NCBI GenBank assembly: GCA_964397525.1
Contig: CAYNIY010000005.1
Span: 1 to 62,365 of the forward strand
Origin: Syntrophopropionicum sp964397525
GTDB taxonomy: Bacteria > Bacillota > Desulfotomaculia > Desulfotomaculales > Pelotomaculaceae
DNA length: 62,365 nucleotides
Direction: 5' to 3'
The notes beneath the pieces are model-generated. The model had not been told where the DNA came from. It saw nothing but the letters and a program-made list of their open reading frames with translations, and did no database searches. Below, piece by piece: positions 1-8,185 of the stretch (position 1 is the first letter of the stretch; every line of letters starts with the position of its first letter). A program made the position numbers and the translations under genes.

Positions 1-60
1 AATGACATAAAAAAATCAGTATGACATGAAAAAAATCTGAATGACATGAAAAAGATAGTT
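1..60. repeat. 20-bp tandem repeat, three units
   Basis: Three head-to-tail units of about 20 bp, each starting with ATGACAT followed by an A-run, fill the left edge of the window. The units differ at a few positions. They lie just downstream of the last gene of the minus-strand ABC operon. No coding sense is visible. Confidence 0.6.
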
Positions 61-76
61 TTTTCATCCTCTAATG

Positions 77-1003
77 TTACTGTACATCGGCCTGCTTTCT
101 TTTCTGCTTTGCCAGGGAAACAAATACATCTTCCAATGAAGGTCCGATGATTTTAGCCTTAACCCCGGTGTACTGTTCCAGCAGCTGGACAGCGCTCTCG
201 GAATCCAGCAAAACGTGTAGCACCGGCCCGTGGTTGGCACATTCCTTCACGTAGGGCAGTTTTTCTATATCGTCAATAACATAAAGGGCGTTGGGGGGGG
301 CAATCTCCGCCATGACGCCCTTAATCACCTTGTTCTTCAGGTTTTCCGGCGTGTCGTCGGCAATCAGGGTCCCTTCAGAAATAAATGCGATGCGGTAGCA
401 GCGCTCGGCCTCATCCATGAAGTGCGTGGTTACCATGACTGTCGTGTTCTCGTTGGCCAGCTGCTGAATGATTTTAAAGAAAGCACGCCTGCTGGTCGGG
501 CTGACCCCACTGGTGGGCTCATCCAGGAACAGGATCGACGGGCGGGAGATAATGGCGCAGCCCAAGGCCAGCCGCTGCCTCCAGCCGCCGCTCAGGTTGG
601 CCGTCATCTCTTTTTCCCTGCCTTTCAGCATCGCCATCTCGATCATTTCTTCAATTCTTTTACTTCGCTCCCGGTGAGGAATGCTGTACATCCCGGCATA
701 AAAGTTTAGATTCTCAAAAACCGTCAGATCATCGTAAAGGCTGAACTTCTGCGACATGTAACCGATATTGCGCTTGATTTTTTCTGTTTCCCTGACCAGG
801 TCATAGCCAAGCACGGTGCCGGAGCCGGACGTCGGTTCCAGGATGCCGCAGAGCATCCGGATCGTGGTCGATTTTCCGGAACCATTGGGCCCTAAAAAAC
901 CGTATATTTCTCCCTTTTTAACCTCCATAGAAATCTTGTTGACAGCGGTAAAAGTGCCAAAAACCCTGGTCAGCTCGCGGGTGGTGATCACGGTGTTGTC
1001 CAT
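77..1003 (-). CDS. ABC transporter ATP-binding protein, second of a YbhF-like pair
   Basis: 308-aa ATPase of a multidrug/organic-solvent type ABC exporter. Walker A (GPNGSGKS) is at about residues 38-45, the signature NLSGGW near 136-141 and Walker B (ILFLDE) near 157-162. The last 90 residues form the regulatory tail common in YbhF/CcmA-like ATPases and end with the typical SLEDVFVSL motif. The signature has Trp in the usual Gln/Met position (LSGGWRQR), and the D-loop reads SPTS rather than D-P. The start has a good site (GAGGTGG). It lies 2 bp after the preceding ATPase, and the pair matches the two halves of the fused E. coli YbhF. The ABC-2 permeases expected next are beyond the left edge or missing. 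Confidence 0.9.
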   Translation of the reverse strand: MDNTVITTRELTRVFGTFTAVNKISMEVKKGEIYGFLGPNGSGKSTTIRMLCGILEPTSGSGTVLGYDLVRETEKIKRNIGYMSQKFSLYDDLTVFENLNFYAGMYSIPHRERSKRIEEMIEMAMLKGREKEMTANLSGGWRQRLALGCAIISRPSILFLDEPTSGVSPTSRRAFFKIIQQLANENTTVMVTTHFMDEAERCYRIAFISEGTLIADDTPENLKNKVIKGVMAEIAPPNALYVIDDIEKLPYVKECANHGPVLHVLLDSESAVQLLEQYTGVKAKIIGPSLEDVFVSLAKQKRKQADVQ

Positions 1004-1005
1004 TT

Positions 1006-1899
1006 TCAGACCACCTCTTTTTCCGTCAGGGAGATGAAGACATCTTCCATTGAGGGTGAAATTTCTTTTAAAATGGAAATTTGAATGTTTTTTTGGGCCA
1101 GCAGCCTGGAGATAGACACCACAGCACGTGCAGCATCATAAACGGCCACGTGGTACCTGTCACCGTAAAAACTCGCATCAGCTACTTCGGGAAGCTCAAT
1201 CAGAAAATCGAGGTCTTTCGCATCAGCTTTGAGTTCGAGGATTTTGTTTTCAATCTTTTTTTTCAACTGGTCCGGGGTCCCGGCGGCCGCAACCTTACCC
1301 CGGTCCAGGAGGGCTACTTTTTTACAGAGGTCCGCCTCGTCCATGTAAGGTGTGGAAACAAAAATGGTCATCCCGTCCCGGTTGAGCAGGTACAGTATCT
1401 TCCAGAATTCTTTGCGGAACTCCGGATCCACGCCGAAGGTCGGCTCATCAAGGATCAGCATGGCCGGCCGGATCACCAGGGCACAGGTCAGAGCCAGTTT
1501 TTGTTTCATACCGCCGGACAGGTCATCCGCAAACCGTGCTTTGAACGGCGCCAGTTTCGTCAGCTCTAAAATCTCGTCGGCCCGCTCCCTGACCGTCTTT
1601 TTGTCAAGCAGGTAAAGGGCACCGAAAAGATTGATGTTCTCCATCACGGTCAGGTCCCCGTAGAGACTGAACCGCTGGGGCATGTAGCCGAAAGTGCCTT
1701 TGTCCCTGCGCCCGCCAAAGAGGGTAACTCTGCCGCTGGTAGGATTGATCAGCCCGCACGCCATCCGGAGCAAGGTTGTTTTACCAGCCCCGTCCGGTCC
1801 CACCAGGCCAAAAATATCCCCCTGTTCAACTTTCAGGGAGACCCCGCTAACTGCTGTGGTTTTCCCAAATACCCTGGTCAGTGACTCCATCTCAATCAT
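1006..1899 (-). CDS. ABC transporter ATP-binding protein, first of a YbhF-like pair
   Basis: 297-aa ATPase with Walker A GPDGAGKT near residues 34-41, signature LSGGMKQK, Walker B MLILDEP and D-loop DPEF. It ends with the SMEDVFISL motif also seen in its partner. An in-frame upstream ATG exists at 1917, but the ATG at 1899 has the better ribosome site (GAGGTAG, about 5 nt upstream), so that start was chosen. The HlyD adaptor ends 10 bp upstream. Adaptor, ATPase and ATPase reproduce the YbhG-YbhF arrangement, so the probable role is energising export of drugs or toxic hydrophobic compounds. The substrate cannot be read from the sequence. Confidence 0.9.
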   Translation of the reverse strand: MIEMESLTRVFGKTTAVSGVSLKVEQGDIFGLVGPDGAGKTTLLRMACGLINPTSGRVTLFGGRRDKGTFGYMPQRFSLYGDLTVMENINLFGALYLLDKKTVRERADEILELTKLAPFKARFADDLSGGMKQKLALTCALVIRPAMLILDEPTFGVDPEFRKEFWKILYLLNRDGMTIFVSTPYMDEADLCKKVALLDRGKVAAAGTPDQLKKKIENKILELKADAKDLDFLIELPEVADASFYGDRYHVAVYDAARAVVSISRLLAQKNIQISILKEISPSMEDVFISLTEKEVV

Positions 1900-1909
1900 C
1901 TGACTACCT

Positions 1910-2887
1910 CTAATCAAGGACGACGTCGGCAGGCATGCCCGGTTTTAAAACATTATTTTCGTTGTTGATTTTGATTTTTACACCGTAAACAATATTGGTA
2001 CGCTCTTTCTTGGTCTGGATCACTTTTGGCGTAAACTCGCCGCTGGAGGCAATTTCCTCAATCATGCCGCTGTATACCTCATCACTGCCGCTGACAGTGA
2101 ACTTCACCTGTTGGCCCAGCACGATTTTGGGCAGGTCGTCGGTGGGGATATAAACCTTAATCCACATGTCATTAAGGTTGGCGATGGTCGCCACGGAGGC
2201 GCCGGCCTGAATCACTTCCCCGTTTTCAAAGTTCCTGGTGAGGACCGTCCCCGCGATCGGGCAGATGATTTTCGTGTCTTCAGCAAGCGCTTCCGCTGCT
2301 TTCAGGACAGCGACGCTGCGTTCCAGCTCAACCCGGGCTGCTTCGATCTGATCCGCCCGGCCGCCGGCCTGAAGCAGGTTCAGCCTGACCATCGCTGATT
2401 CCAGGCTGTTCTGGGACTGTTTAAAGGCTGTCTCAACTTTCTCCATATCTGTTTCAGGAATGGCGCTTTGTTTGAACAAAACAGAGGCGCGTTCATAATC
2501 TTTGGCGGCCTGGTCATAATTGATCTGGGCTCTGTCCACGGCTATCTCAGCCTCCCTGATCTCCTGCTCCCTGGCGCCTGAGGTCAGGTCATCCAGCTGC
2601 GCCTGGGCTTTCGCCACAGTGAGGGCATCCCTCTCCTTTTGCGCCGCCAGGTCATTGCGCATAATGTTCGCCACCAGCTGGTTTTCCTGCACCGGATTAC
2701 CCGGGGCTATGGTCAGCCCCTGCAGCGTGCCGCCCACTTTAGACCTTAATTCCACCTGTGTCGCCTCGATGGTACCCGCAGCTTGCAGCCCGGCAGGCTG
2801 CTTCTCTTTAATGTAGCTGTTATAGCCAAGGTAACACAGGTAGCACAGCACTGCCACTAGGAGAACACCAGCGATCCTCTTGATCAT
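1910..2887 (-). CDS. HlyD/YbhG-family membrane fusion protein
   Basis: 325-aa adaptor with one N-terminal membrane anchor (about residues 5-22), a split biotinyl-lipoyl domain (about 40-75 and 200-235), and a long helical coiled-coil hairpin rich in Ala, Gln and Glu between them (about 75-185). A beta-barrel segment ends in KPGMPADVVLD, typical of RND/HlyD adaptors. It is first in a three-gene minus-strand operon with the two YbhF-like ATPases. The ribosome site GGAGGG supports the ATG at 2887. In a monoderm it would bridge the membrane pump and the cell envelope. Confidence 0.9.
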   Translation of the reverse strand: MIKRIAGVLLVAVLCYLCYLGYNSYIKEKQPAGLQAAGTIEATQVELRSKVGGTLQGLTIAPGNPVQENQLVANIMRNDLAAQKERDALTVAKAQAQLDDLTSGAREQEIREAEIAVDRAQINYDQAAKDYERASVLFKQSAIPETDMEKVETAFKQSQNSLESAMVRLNLLQAGGRADQIEAARVELERSVAVLKAAEALAEDTKIICPIAGTVLTRNFENGEVIQAGASVATIANLNDMWIKVYIPTDDLPKIVLGQQVKFTVSGSDEVYSGMIEEIASSGEFTPKVIQTKKERTNIVYGVKIKINNENNVLKPGMPADVVLD

Positions 2888-3049
2888 GACGGACCCTCCA
2901 TCCAGACTAAATGATAAACACTTCTTTTGGTAAACTATTTATAATGAAATATTATACTTGGGTTCATAATAACACTATTTCTGTCGCTGAACAATCCTAA
3001 ACCAGACGTGCAAAAGAATTTTTTTGTGGGCCGGTCCATCGTTTTCCGC

Positions 3050-5755
3050 CTATAGTTCTTCGGCTGCCGGCCTTGTCCTGAAGATCAGCTTGCTGATTTC
3101 CACCAATACCAGCGGGATCAGACTCAGGCCGAGCACCAGCGCCCAGTCAGACGGCCGCAGCATAACGGTCTCGAATACACCCCTCAGGAAAGGAATGAAT
3201 ACAACCACCAGCAGCGCCGCGGCAGAGGTGATGAATGCATAGATCAGGCTGCGGTTGGTGCCGAGTCCGATGGTAAAAAGCGAAAGATTCATGCTGCGGA
3301 CGTTAAAGGAATGCACGATCTGCGACAGGGCCATCGTAATAAAGGTCATGGTATGCGCCTCCTCCACGGTCCGGCCCCAGCGCAATGCCAGCCAGTAGGC
3401 TGTCAGGGAAAGGAGCCCGATCATTGCCCCCTGCCACAATATCCTGGCGCCCACGCCGCCGGAAAACAAACCTTCCTTTGGCTTGCGGGGCGGCATGTCC
3501 ATGATGCCTTTCTGGGGTGGTTCCAAACCAAGGGCCAGCGCGGGCGGCCCGTCGGTGACCAGGTTCAGCCACAGGATCTGGATCGGGCTCAGAGGGCTCC
3601 CAAATCCCAGCAGCAGCGCTGTAAAAATGGTCACTATCTCCCCGGTGTTGCATGACAGCAGGTACTGCACAGTGCCGCGGATGTTATTGTAGATGGTCCG
3701 CCCTTCTTCTACCGCCCTGACAATTGTGGTAAAATTGTCATCCTGCAGCACCATATCCGAAGCCTCCTTGGCCACCTCGGTGCCGCTGATCCCCATAGCC
3801 GCCCCGATGTCAGCCTTTTTCAGGGCCGGGGCGTCATTAACGCCGTCGCCGGTCATGGCTACAATATGGCCCTGGCTTTTTAAGGCCTCGACAATGCGCA
3901 GCTTGTGCTCGGGAGAAACCCTGGCGTAGACAGTCACCTCGTTCACGATATTTTTCAATTCTTCATCGCTCATTTGTTCCAGCTGGTCACCGCTCAGGCT
4001 TTTGTCACCCGGCCGCAGTATATCCAGATCCCTGGCGATGGCCGCGGCGGTCTCCAAATGGTCACCGGTAATCATCACCGTGCGGATACCCGCTTTGCGG
4101 CAGATGGCTACCGCTTCCTTGGCTTCGTCGCGGGGCGGGTCCTGGATGGCAAAAAAGCCGATGAAGGTCAGCTCCCGCTCCGCGGTTTCCGGTGCGAGGG
4201 GGTCAGGAATTTCAGTCCAGAGGCGGTCTGCCAGGGCCAGCACACGCTGTCCCTGTGATGCCAGCTGAGAATTTGTTTCCAATAGCATGCTCCGGCTGGC
4301 TTCATCCATTTCAGAACTGCCGTCCTGTGTCAGCATGCCGGTGCAGCGCCCCAGGATCAGATCCGGTGCGCCCTTGGTAAAGGACCGGAGCTGGCCGTCC
4401 ACCTGGTGAAAGGTGGTCATCATCTTGCGCTCGGAATCAAAGGGGATCTCGTCCAGGCGGGGGCTTTTTTCGCTGGCCGTTTCCCTGGCCAGGCCTGCTT
4501 TGGCCGCGGCTACCACCAGCGCGCCCTCTGTTGGATCCCCGATGATCCGGTACCCTTTCTCTGTTTCTTCCAGCCGGGCATCACTGTTCAGCAGGCCCCC
4601 TAACAGGGTCAGGGCCAGGTTCTTCTCAGCCAGGGGTGATACATCCTTGCCGTCCTGATCCAAAAATATCCCTTCAGGCGCGTAGCCGGAACCGGTAACC
4701 TCAAAAAACCTGCCCGCGGTGAAAACACGGGTGACCGTCATTTCATTCTTAGTCAGGGTGCCGGTCTTATCCGTGCAGATCACAGTCGCCGTACCGAGAG
4801 TTTCAACGGCCGGCAGCTTCCTGATAATAGCCTTGCGGCGGCTCATCCTGGTCACGCCGAGGGCCAGCACAATGGTCACTACCGCCGGCAGGCCTTCGGG
4901 GACCGCTGCCACGGCGAGGCTGATGGCCACCATAAACATTTCCAGCAAATCTTCGCCGCGCCAGATGCCAATGGCGAATACCAGAGCCACAATACCGCCC
5001 GCGGCAATGCCCATCACTGTTCCCAGCTTGGCCAGCCGCTGCTGCAGGGGGGTGGACTCGGGCGCAGTATCTTCAAGCATCCTGGCGATCCGGCCCAGCT
5101 CGGTGTTCATCCCTGTCCCCACCACAACGGCCTTGCCGCGTCCGCTGGTAATGGTAGTGCCCATGAACAGCATGTTCTTCCGGTCGCCTATGGACACCTG
5201 TTCGGCACTGATCGCGGCCGTGGTTTTTTCTGCCGGCACCGACTCGCCGGTCAGGGCAGATTCGTTGGACTGCAGGGAGGCCGACTCGACCAGCCTGGCG
5301 TCTGCCGGTACTGAATCGCCGGCATCCAGTAAAATTACATCGCCGGGCACTACTTCCTCGGCGCTGATCTGCATCACCTTACCGTCCCTCAGCACTTTGG
5401 CTGAGGGCTTGGTCATATCTTTTAAGGCCTTAAGAGCGTTTTCGGCCTTGTTCTCCTGGATCACACCGATCACAGCATTCAGAACCACGATGATCAGAAT
5501 GACAATGGCATCCTCATACTCGCCGAGAAAGGCGGAAATTACCGCGGCGACGAGCAGGATTAACACCAGAATCTCTTTCATCTGGCTGAAGAAAATAGAT
5601 ATCAGGCTGCGGCCGGGCTTTTCTTCGAGTATGTTGGGACCATGTTCTTTCAGGCGGCAGACTGCATCTGCAGCTTCAAGGCCTATGCCTTCGCTTACCT
5701 TGAGTTCCCGGCATAATTCATCTTTAGCCAGTGAATGCCACTTTTTCTCCTTCAT
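3050..5755 (-). CDS. Calcium-type (P2A) cation-translocating P-type ATPase
   Basis: 901-aa ion pump. It carries the phosphorylation motif DKTGTLT, the M4 motif VPEGLPAVVT, the hinge motif TGDGVNDAPALKKADIG and about ten membrane segments. M5 reads SCNTGEIV and M6 LNLVTDGPPALALG, which keeps the Asn/Glu and Asn-Thr-Asp ligands known from SERCA-type Ca pumps. The M8 region has Gln (MALSQIVHSF) where SERCA has a Ca-binding Glu, as in one-calcium pumps. ATG 5755 is chosen because AGGAGGAG lies just upstream. A frame that continues through the adjoining N gap is an artefact. The start sits 11 bp from the gap edge. Likely role: Ca2+ export from the cytoplasm. Confidence 0.93.
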   Translation of the reverse strand: MKEKKWHSLAKDELCRELKVSEGIGLEAADAVCRLKEHGPNILEEKPGRSLISIFFSQMKEILVLILLVAAVISAFLGEYEDAIVILIIVVLNAVIGVIQENKAENALKALKDMTKPSAKVLRDGKVMQISAEEVVPGDVILLDAGDSVPADARLVESASLQSNESALTGESVPAEKTTAAISAEQVSIGDRKNMLFMGTTITSGRGKAVVVGTGMNTELGRIARMLEDTAPESTPLQQRLAKLGTVMGIAAGGIVALVFAIGIWRGEDLLEMFMVAISLAVAAVPEGLPAVVTIVLALGVTRMSRRKAIIRKLPAVETLGTATVICTDKTGTLTKNEMTVTRVFTAGRFFEVTGSGYAPEGIFLDQDGKDVSPLAEKNLALTLLGGLLNSDARLEETEKGYRIIGDPTEGALVVAAAKAGLARETASEKSPRLDEIPFDSERKMMTTFHQVDGQLRSFTKGAPDLILGRCTGMLTQDGSSEMDEASRSMLLETNSQLASQGQRVLALADRLWTEIPDPLAPETAERELTFIGFFAIQDPPRDEAKEAVAICRKAGIRTVMITGDHLETAAAIARDLDILRPGDKSLSGDQLEQMSDEELKNIVNEVTVYARVSPEHKLRIVEALKSQGHIVAMTGDGVNDAPALKKADIGAAMGISGTEVAKEASDMVLQDDNFTTIVRAVEEGRTIYNNIRGTVQYLLSCNTGEIVTIFTALLLGFGSPLSPIQILWLNLVTDGPPALALGLEPPQKGIMDMPPRKPKEGLFSGGVGARILWQGAMIGLLSLTAYWLALRWGRTVEEAHTMTFITMALSQIVHSFNVRSMNLSLFTIGLGTNRSLIYAFITSAAALLVVVFIPFLRGVFETVMLRPSDWALVLGLSLIPLVLVEISKLIFRTRPAAEEL

Positions 5756-5766
5756 CTTCTCCTCCT

Positions 5767-5866
5767 NNNNNNNNNNNNNNNNNNNNNNNNNNNNNNNNNN
5801 NNNNNNNNNNNNNNNNNNNNNNNNNNNNNNNNNNNNNNNNNNNNNNNNNNNNNNNNNNNNNNNNNN
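5767..5866. other. Assembly gap (100 N)
   Basis: Exactly 100 N. It separates the start of the Ca-type P-ATPase from a small membrane protein gene. Its true length is unknown, so reading frames across it should not be joined. Confidence 0.99.
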
Positions 5867-6163
5867 CCTGTATTTCATGTAAGGCTTTTCTTTTTGCTTC
5901 AAGTCATGCCTGACCTGCACGCCATCCTCATAAGCCACGTGAGACGTCTCGGCATCTTTGTCAGCAAAAGTAATAGTATATCTTGCGCCGGCCGGCAGGT
6001 TTTCTATGCCCAGATCCAGGATCTCTGCTCTGTTTAAAGGCAGTTTTGACACAGTTTCTGCGGTAAACTCGGCAAAGAGTTTTTTTGATTTGCGGTAGCC
6101 GACCACCCCAAGTGCAGCCACAACAAGCAATATTATGACACCGGCGATGATTAAATATGTCAT
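5867..6163 (-). CDS. Small membrane-anchored protein, 3' end lost in gap
   Basis: The first 99 residues are visible. A strong N-terminal membrane helix (about residues 3-23) is followed by a basic patch (YRKSKKL) and a soluble domain of about 75 residues with no motif I recognise. The frame runs into the N gap. It happens to be in phase with a codon just before the P-ATPase start, but the ATPase has its own ribosome site and start, so these are two genes. Same direction and closeness suggest an operon with the Ca pump, perhaps as an accessory subunit. That is inference only. Confidence 0.6.
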
Positions 6164-6490
6164 GAACCCGCCCCCCTGAGAAAATAGTAATCTATTATGT
6201 CAGTAACAGTTAATATAAATTATACTTCATTCCCGGATCACATAACACCCTTCAATAAAATCATAATATGTTATAATGGCGTTAAATCTGCTGCCAGCAG
6301 ACATGGTTTAAATATAGCAAACAGACATCTATGCTGCTGATGCAACACCATATAGGATGAAAAGACATTTTATAATGTCATTCTGAATGCAGTGAAGAAT
6401 CTTGGTGTAAGATCCTTCGCTGCGCTCAGGATGACATTACGTGATGGCATTATTTGAAGACTGTTACAGAAATGATGATGTGAGGATAAA
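6164..6490. other. Intergenic region with a MITE-like hairpin
   Basis: 327 bp between the divergent small membrane gene and tcdA. It is AT-rich, with a TATAAT-like hexamer near 6272-6277 that could serve tcdA. The only clear structure is the 65-bp inverted repeat at 6374-6438, listed separately. Confidence 0.6.
6374..6438. repeat. 65-bp imperfect inverted repeat, MITE-like (copy 1)
   Basis: Two arms of about 30 bp (from AATGTCATTCTGA and its partner ending TCAGGATGACATT) with a 5-bp GGTGT loop. Most mismatches would be G-U pairs in RNA. A second copy lies at 29415-29480. Both are followed nearby by ATTATTTGAAG. Conceptual translation gives the VILSAAKDL-type peptide often mis-annotated as protein, and no real gene is present. 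Confidence 0.8.
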
Positions 6491-7261
6491 ATGCTTAATG
6501 AGTTTTCGAGAACCGAGCTGCTGATCGGGAAAGAAGCGCTGGCGAAGCTGGCGCAAAGCAAGGTCGCCGTCTTTGGCATCGGCGGGGTGGGGACCTTTGC
6601 CGTGGAGGGACTGGCCCGGGCCGGCGTCGGCAGGTTCGTGCTTGTGGATGACGACTGCATCTGCCTGACCAACATCAACCGGCAGATCCACGCCACCAGG
6701 AAGACAATCGGCCAGCCCAAGGTCGAGGTCATGCGGGACAGGATCCTCGATATTAACCCCCGGGCTGAAGTTGTTGTGCACCAGGTTTTCTACATGCCCG
6801 GCCAGGCCCCGGCGTTGATCAAACCGGATTATGACTACATCGTTGACGCGGTGGACACGGTAACCGCCAAGATCGACCTGGTTGTCAGCGCGGCGGCGTT
6901 GGGCATCCCGGTAATCAGCTGCATGGGCGCCGGCAACAAACTTGATCCGGCGAAATTTGAGATAGCGGACATCTATGCTACAACGGTCTGCCCCCTGGCC
7001 AGGGTGATGCGCAGGGAATTAAGAAAAAGAGGCGTCAAAGCGCTTAAAGTTGTTTACTCGAGGGAAGAACCATTGAAACCCCTGGCAACGGAAGACATAA
7101 ACAGCGAAACGAGCTGCGACTGCCCCAAATGTACGGACGGATCGTGCACCGTCCGCCACCAGGTTCCCGGCAGCATCTCGTTCATGCCGTCAGTGGCCGG
7201 CCTGCTGATGGCGTCCGAAGTCGTAAAGGATCTGATAAATGCGACAGGGGACGGTTCTTGA
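6491..7261 (+). CDS. tcdA: tRNA threonylcarbamoyladenosine dehydratase (TcdA/CsdL family)
   Basis: 256-aa E1-like enzyme expected to cyclise t6A37 of ANN-decoding tRNAs in an ATP-dependent step. The nucleotide loop GIGGVGTFAVEGLARAGVG is near residues 30-48, and DDDCICLTNINRQ with the catalytic-type Arg follows. The C-terminal half has a Cys cluster (CDCPKCTDGSC) next to RHQVPGSISFMPS. The last codons (ATGDGS-stop) lie inside the RAYT-associated palindrome at 7239-7271, so the 3' end of the gene was probably supplied by the repeat. The start ATG has a TGAGGA site. Divergent from the upstream P-ATPase region. Confidence 0.92.
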   Translation: MLNEFSRTELLIGKEALAKLAQSKVAVFGIGGVGTFAVEGLARAGVGRFVLVDDDCICLTNINRQIHATRKTIGQPKVEVMRDRILDINPRAEVVVHQVFYMPGQAPALIKPDYDYIVDAVDTVTAKIDLVVSAAALGIPVISCMGAGNKLDPAKFEIADIYATTVCPLARVMRRELRKRGVKALKVVYSREEPLKPLATEDINSETSCDCPKCTDGSCTVRHQVPGSISFMPSVAGLLMASEVVKDLINATGDGS

Positions 7262-7271
7262 ATGTCGCATT
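7239..7271. repeat. RAYT-associated palindrome R1
   Basis: Perfect 9-bp arms (AATGCGACA / TGTCGCATT) around the core GGGGACGGTTCT. It lies at the convergent 3' ends of tcdA and the RAYT gene, overlaps both stop regions and is inverted relative to R2. Confidence 0.9.
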
Positions 7272-8070
7272 ATGCTCTAAAAATAGTATCTTTGCCAATT
7301 CCCATAATCCTCGACAACTCCCTCACCGAAGCACCTGTTTTCTTCTTTATTTCCCTTATCAATTCATTGCGGATTCTTTTGTCTTTACAGCTATTAACAC
7401 TTTCTAAGTGATATCCTCTGTCTAGCAATATTCTATTTATCTTTTCTGTTAAATTAATTCTGTTTGTAACTATATTTTTGTTCCTTGCAGAACATTCATC
7501 GTTATCAATAAACTCATCTATATTTGACATTCTTGTAAATTCTCTAAAAAGCTCCACTGCCTGTCCCTCAATATCCGAAAATAATGAAAGCAAAAAACTC
7601 TTGTCGACCAAACCTTTTTGGTGTACTCTCTCTCCAATATATTCTTTGAAGCTGCTCCATGAAAAATCCTCTGCTGTCTTCACAATTCCAGCTTTTACCG
7701 GATTATTATGTATATACCTGGCAGCAGCAAGTAAATATGGCTCTTTTTCAATTACTTCACTGCGAAATCTATCCTGATACAGGTGGCCTGTTCTTTGATA
7801 TTTGTTATTGAAATAATAAACGTAGCTGACACAGATCCTTTTCATCGTTCTTTGTATGGCATCTTCCTCTTCCCTGATTAGTAAATGAACGTGATTTTTC
7901 ATGAGACAATAGGCATAAAGCTGGTAATTCCCATCCTCTTTCATCTTAAGCATTGTGTCCAAATATTTGTTTCTGTCTTCATCATCGTAGAATATAGCTT
8001 TTTTCTCATTACCTCGCAGCATAACATGGTATACTCCACTTCTACTATGTAATCTTGCTGTCCTCGGCAT
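7270..8070 (-). CDS. REP-associated tyrosine transposase (RAYT, Y1/IS200-like)
   Basis: 266-aa single-strand transposase of the TnpA_REP group. The HUH pair is in MKNHVHLLI and the likely catalytic Tyr in AAARYIHNNPVKAG, the usual RAYT signature. The C-terminal helix-turn-helix segment (RELSRIMGIGKDTIFRA) probably recognises the repeat. Start ATG 8070 is preferred over 8082 because a GGGTGAT site precedes it. The gene is clearly more AT-rich than its neighbours, a sign of separate origin. It is flanked by R1 and R2 in inverted orientation. Members of this family are thought to mobilise or spread REP palindromes, and the many related palindromes in this window fit that. Confidence 0.9.
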   Translation of the reverse strand: MPRTARLHSRSGVYHVMLRGNEKKAIFYDDEDRNKYLDTMLKMKEDGNYQLYAYCLMKNHVHLLIREEEDAIQRTMKRICVSYVYYFNNKYQRTGHLYQDRFRSEVIEKEPYLLAAARYIHNNPVKAGIVKTAEDFSWSSFKEYIGERVHQKGLVDKSFLLSLFSDIEGQAVELFREFTRMSNIDEFIDNDECSARNKNIVTNRINLTEKINRILLDRGYHLESVNSCKDKRIRNELIREIKKKTGASVRELSRIMGIGKDTIFRA

Positions 8071-8147
8071 AATATCACCCATTTTTTGTATAATACTATC
8101 ATATAATGGTAATTTTATACAAGGGCTGGTACTTTCATAATTGAAAC

Positions 8148-8185
8148 AAACTGCGACAGGAGAGAACCGTCCCCTGTCGCAGTTT
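8148..8185. repeat. RAYT-associated palindrome R2
   Basis: Perfect 13-bp arms (AAACTGCGACAGG / CCTGTCGCAGTTT) with a 12-nt loop holding AGAACCGTCC. It overlaps the stop codon of the NamZ-like gene and lies upstream of the RAYT start. Confidence 0.92.

Noticed and set aside
4719..5882. Long plus-strand ORF of 387 codons opposite the Ca-type ATPase
   Set aside because: It is the antisense of a clear P-type ATPase, has low-complexity Ser/Thr/Ala/Ile composition and runs through the N gap.
3050..6163. Single 1037-codon protein of membrane domain plus Ca-ATPase
   Set aside because: The frame crosses a 100-N gap, and the ATPase has its own AGGAGGAG site and ATG.
6370..6732. Minus-strand ORF ending in a VILSAAKDL-like peptide
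   Set aside because: It is translation of the MITE-like hairpin plus antisense of tcdA, a known kind of spurious protein.
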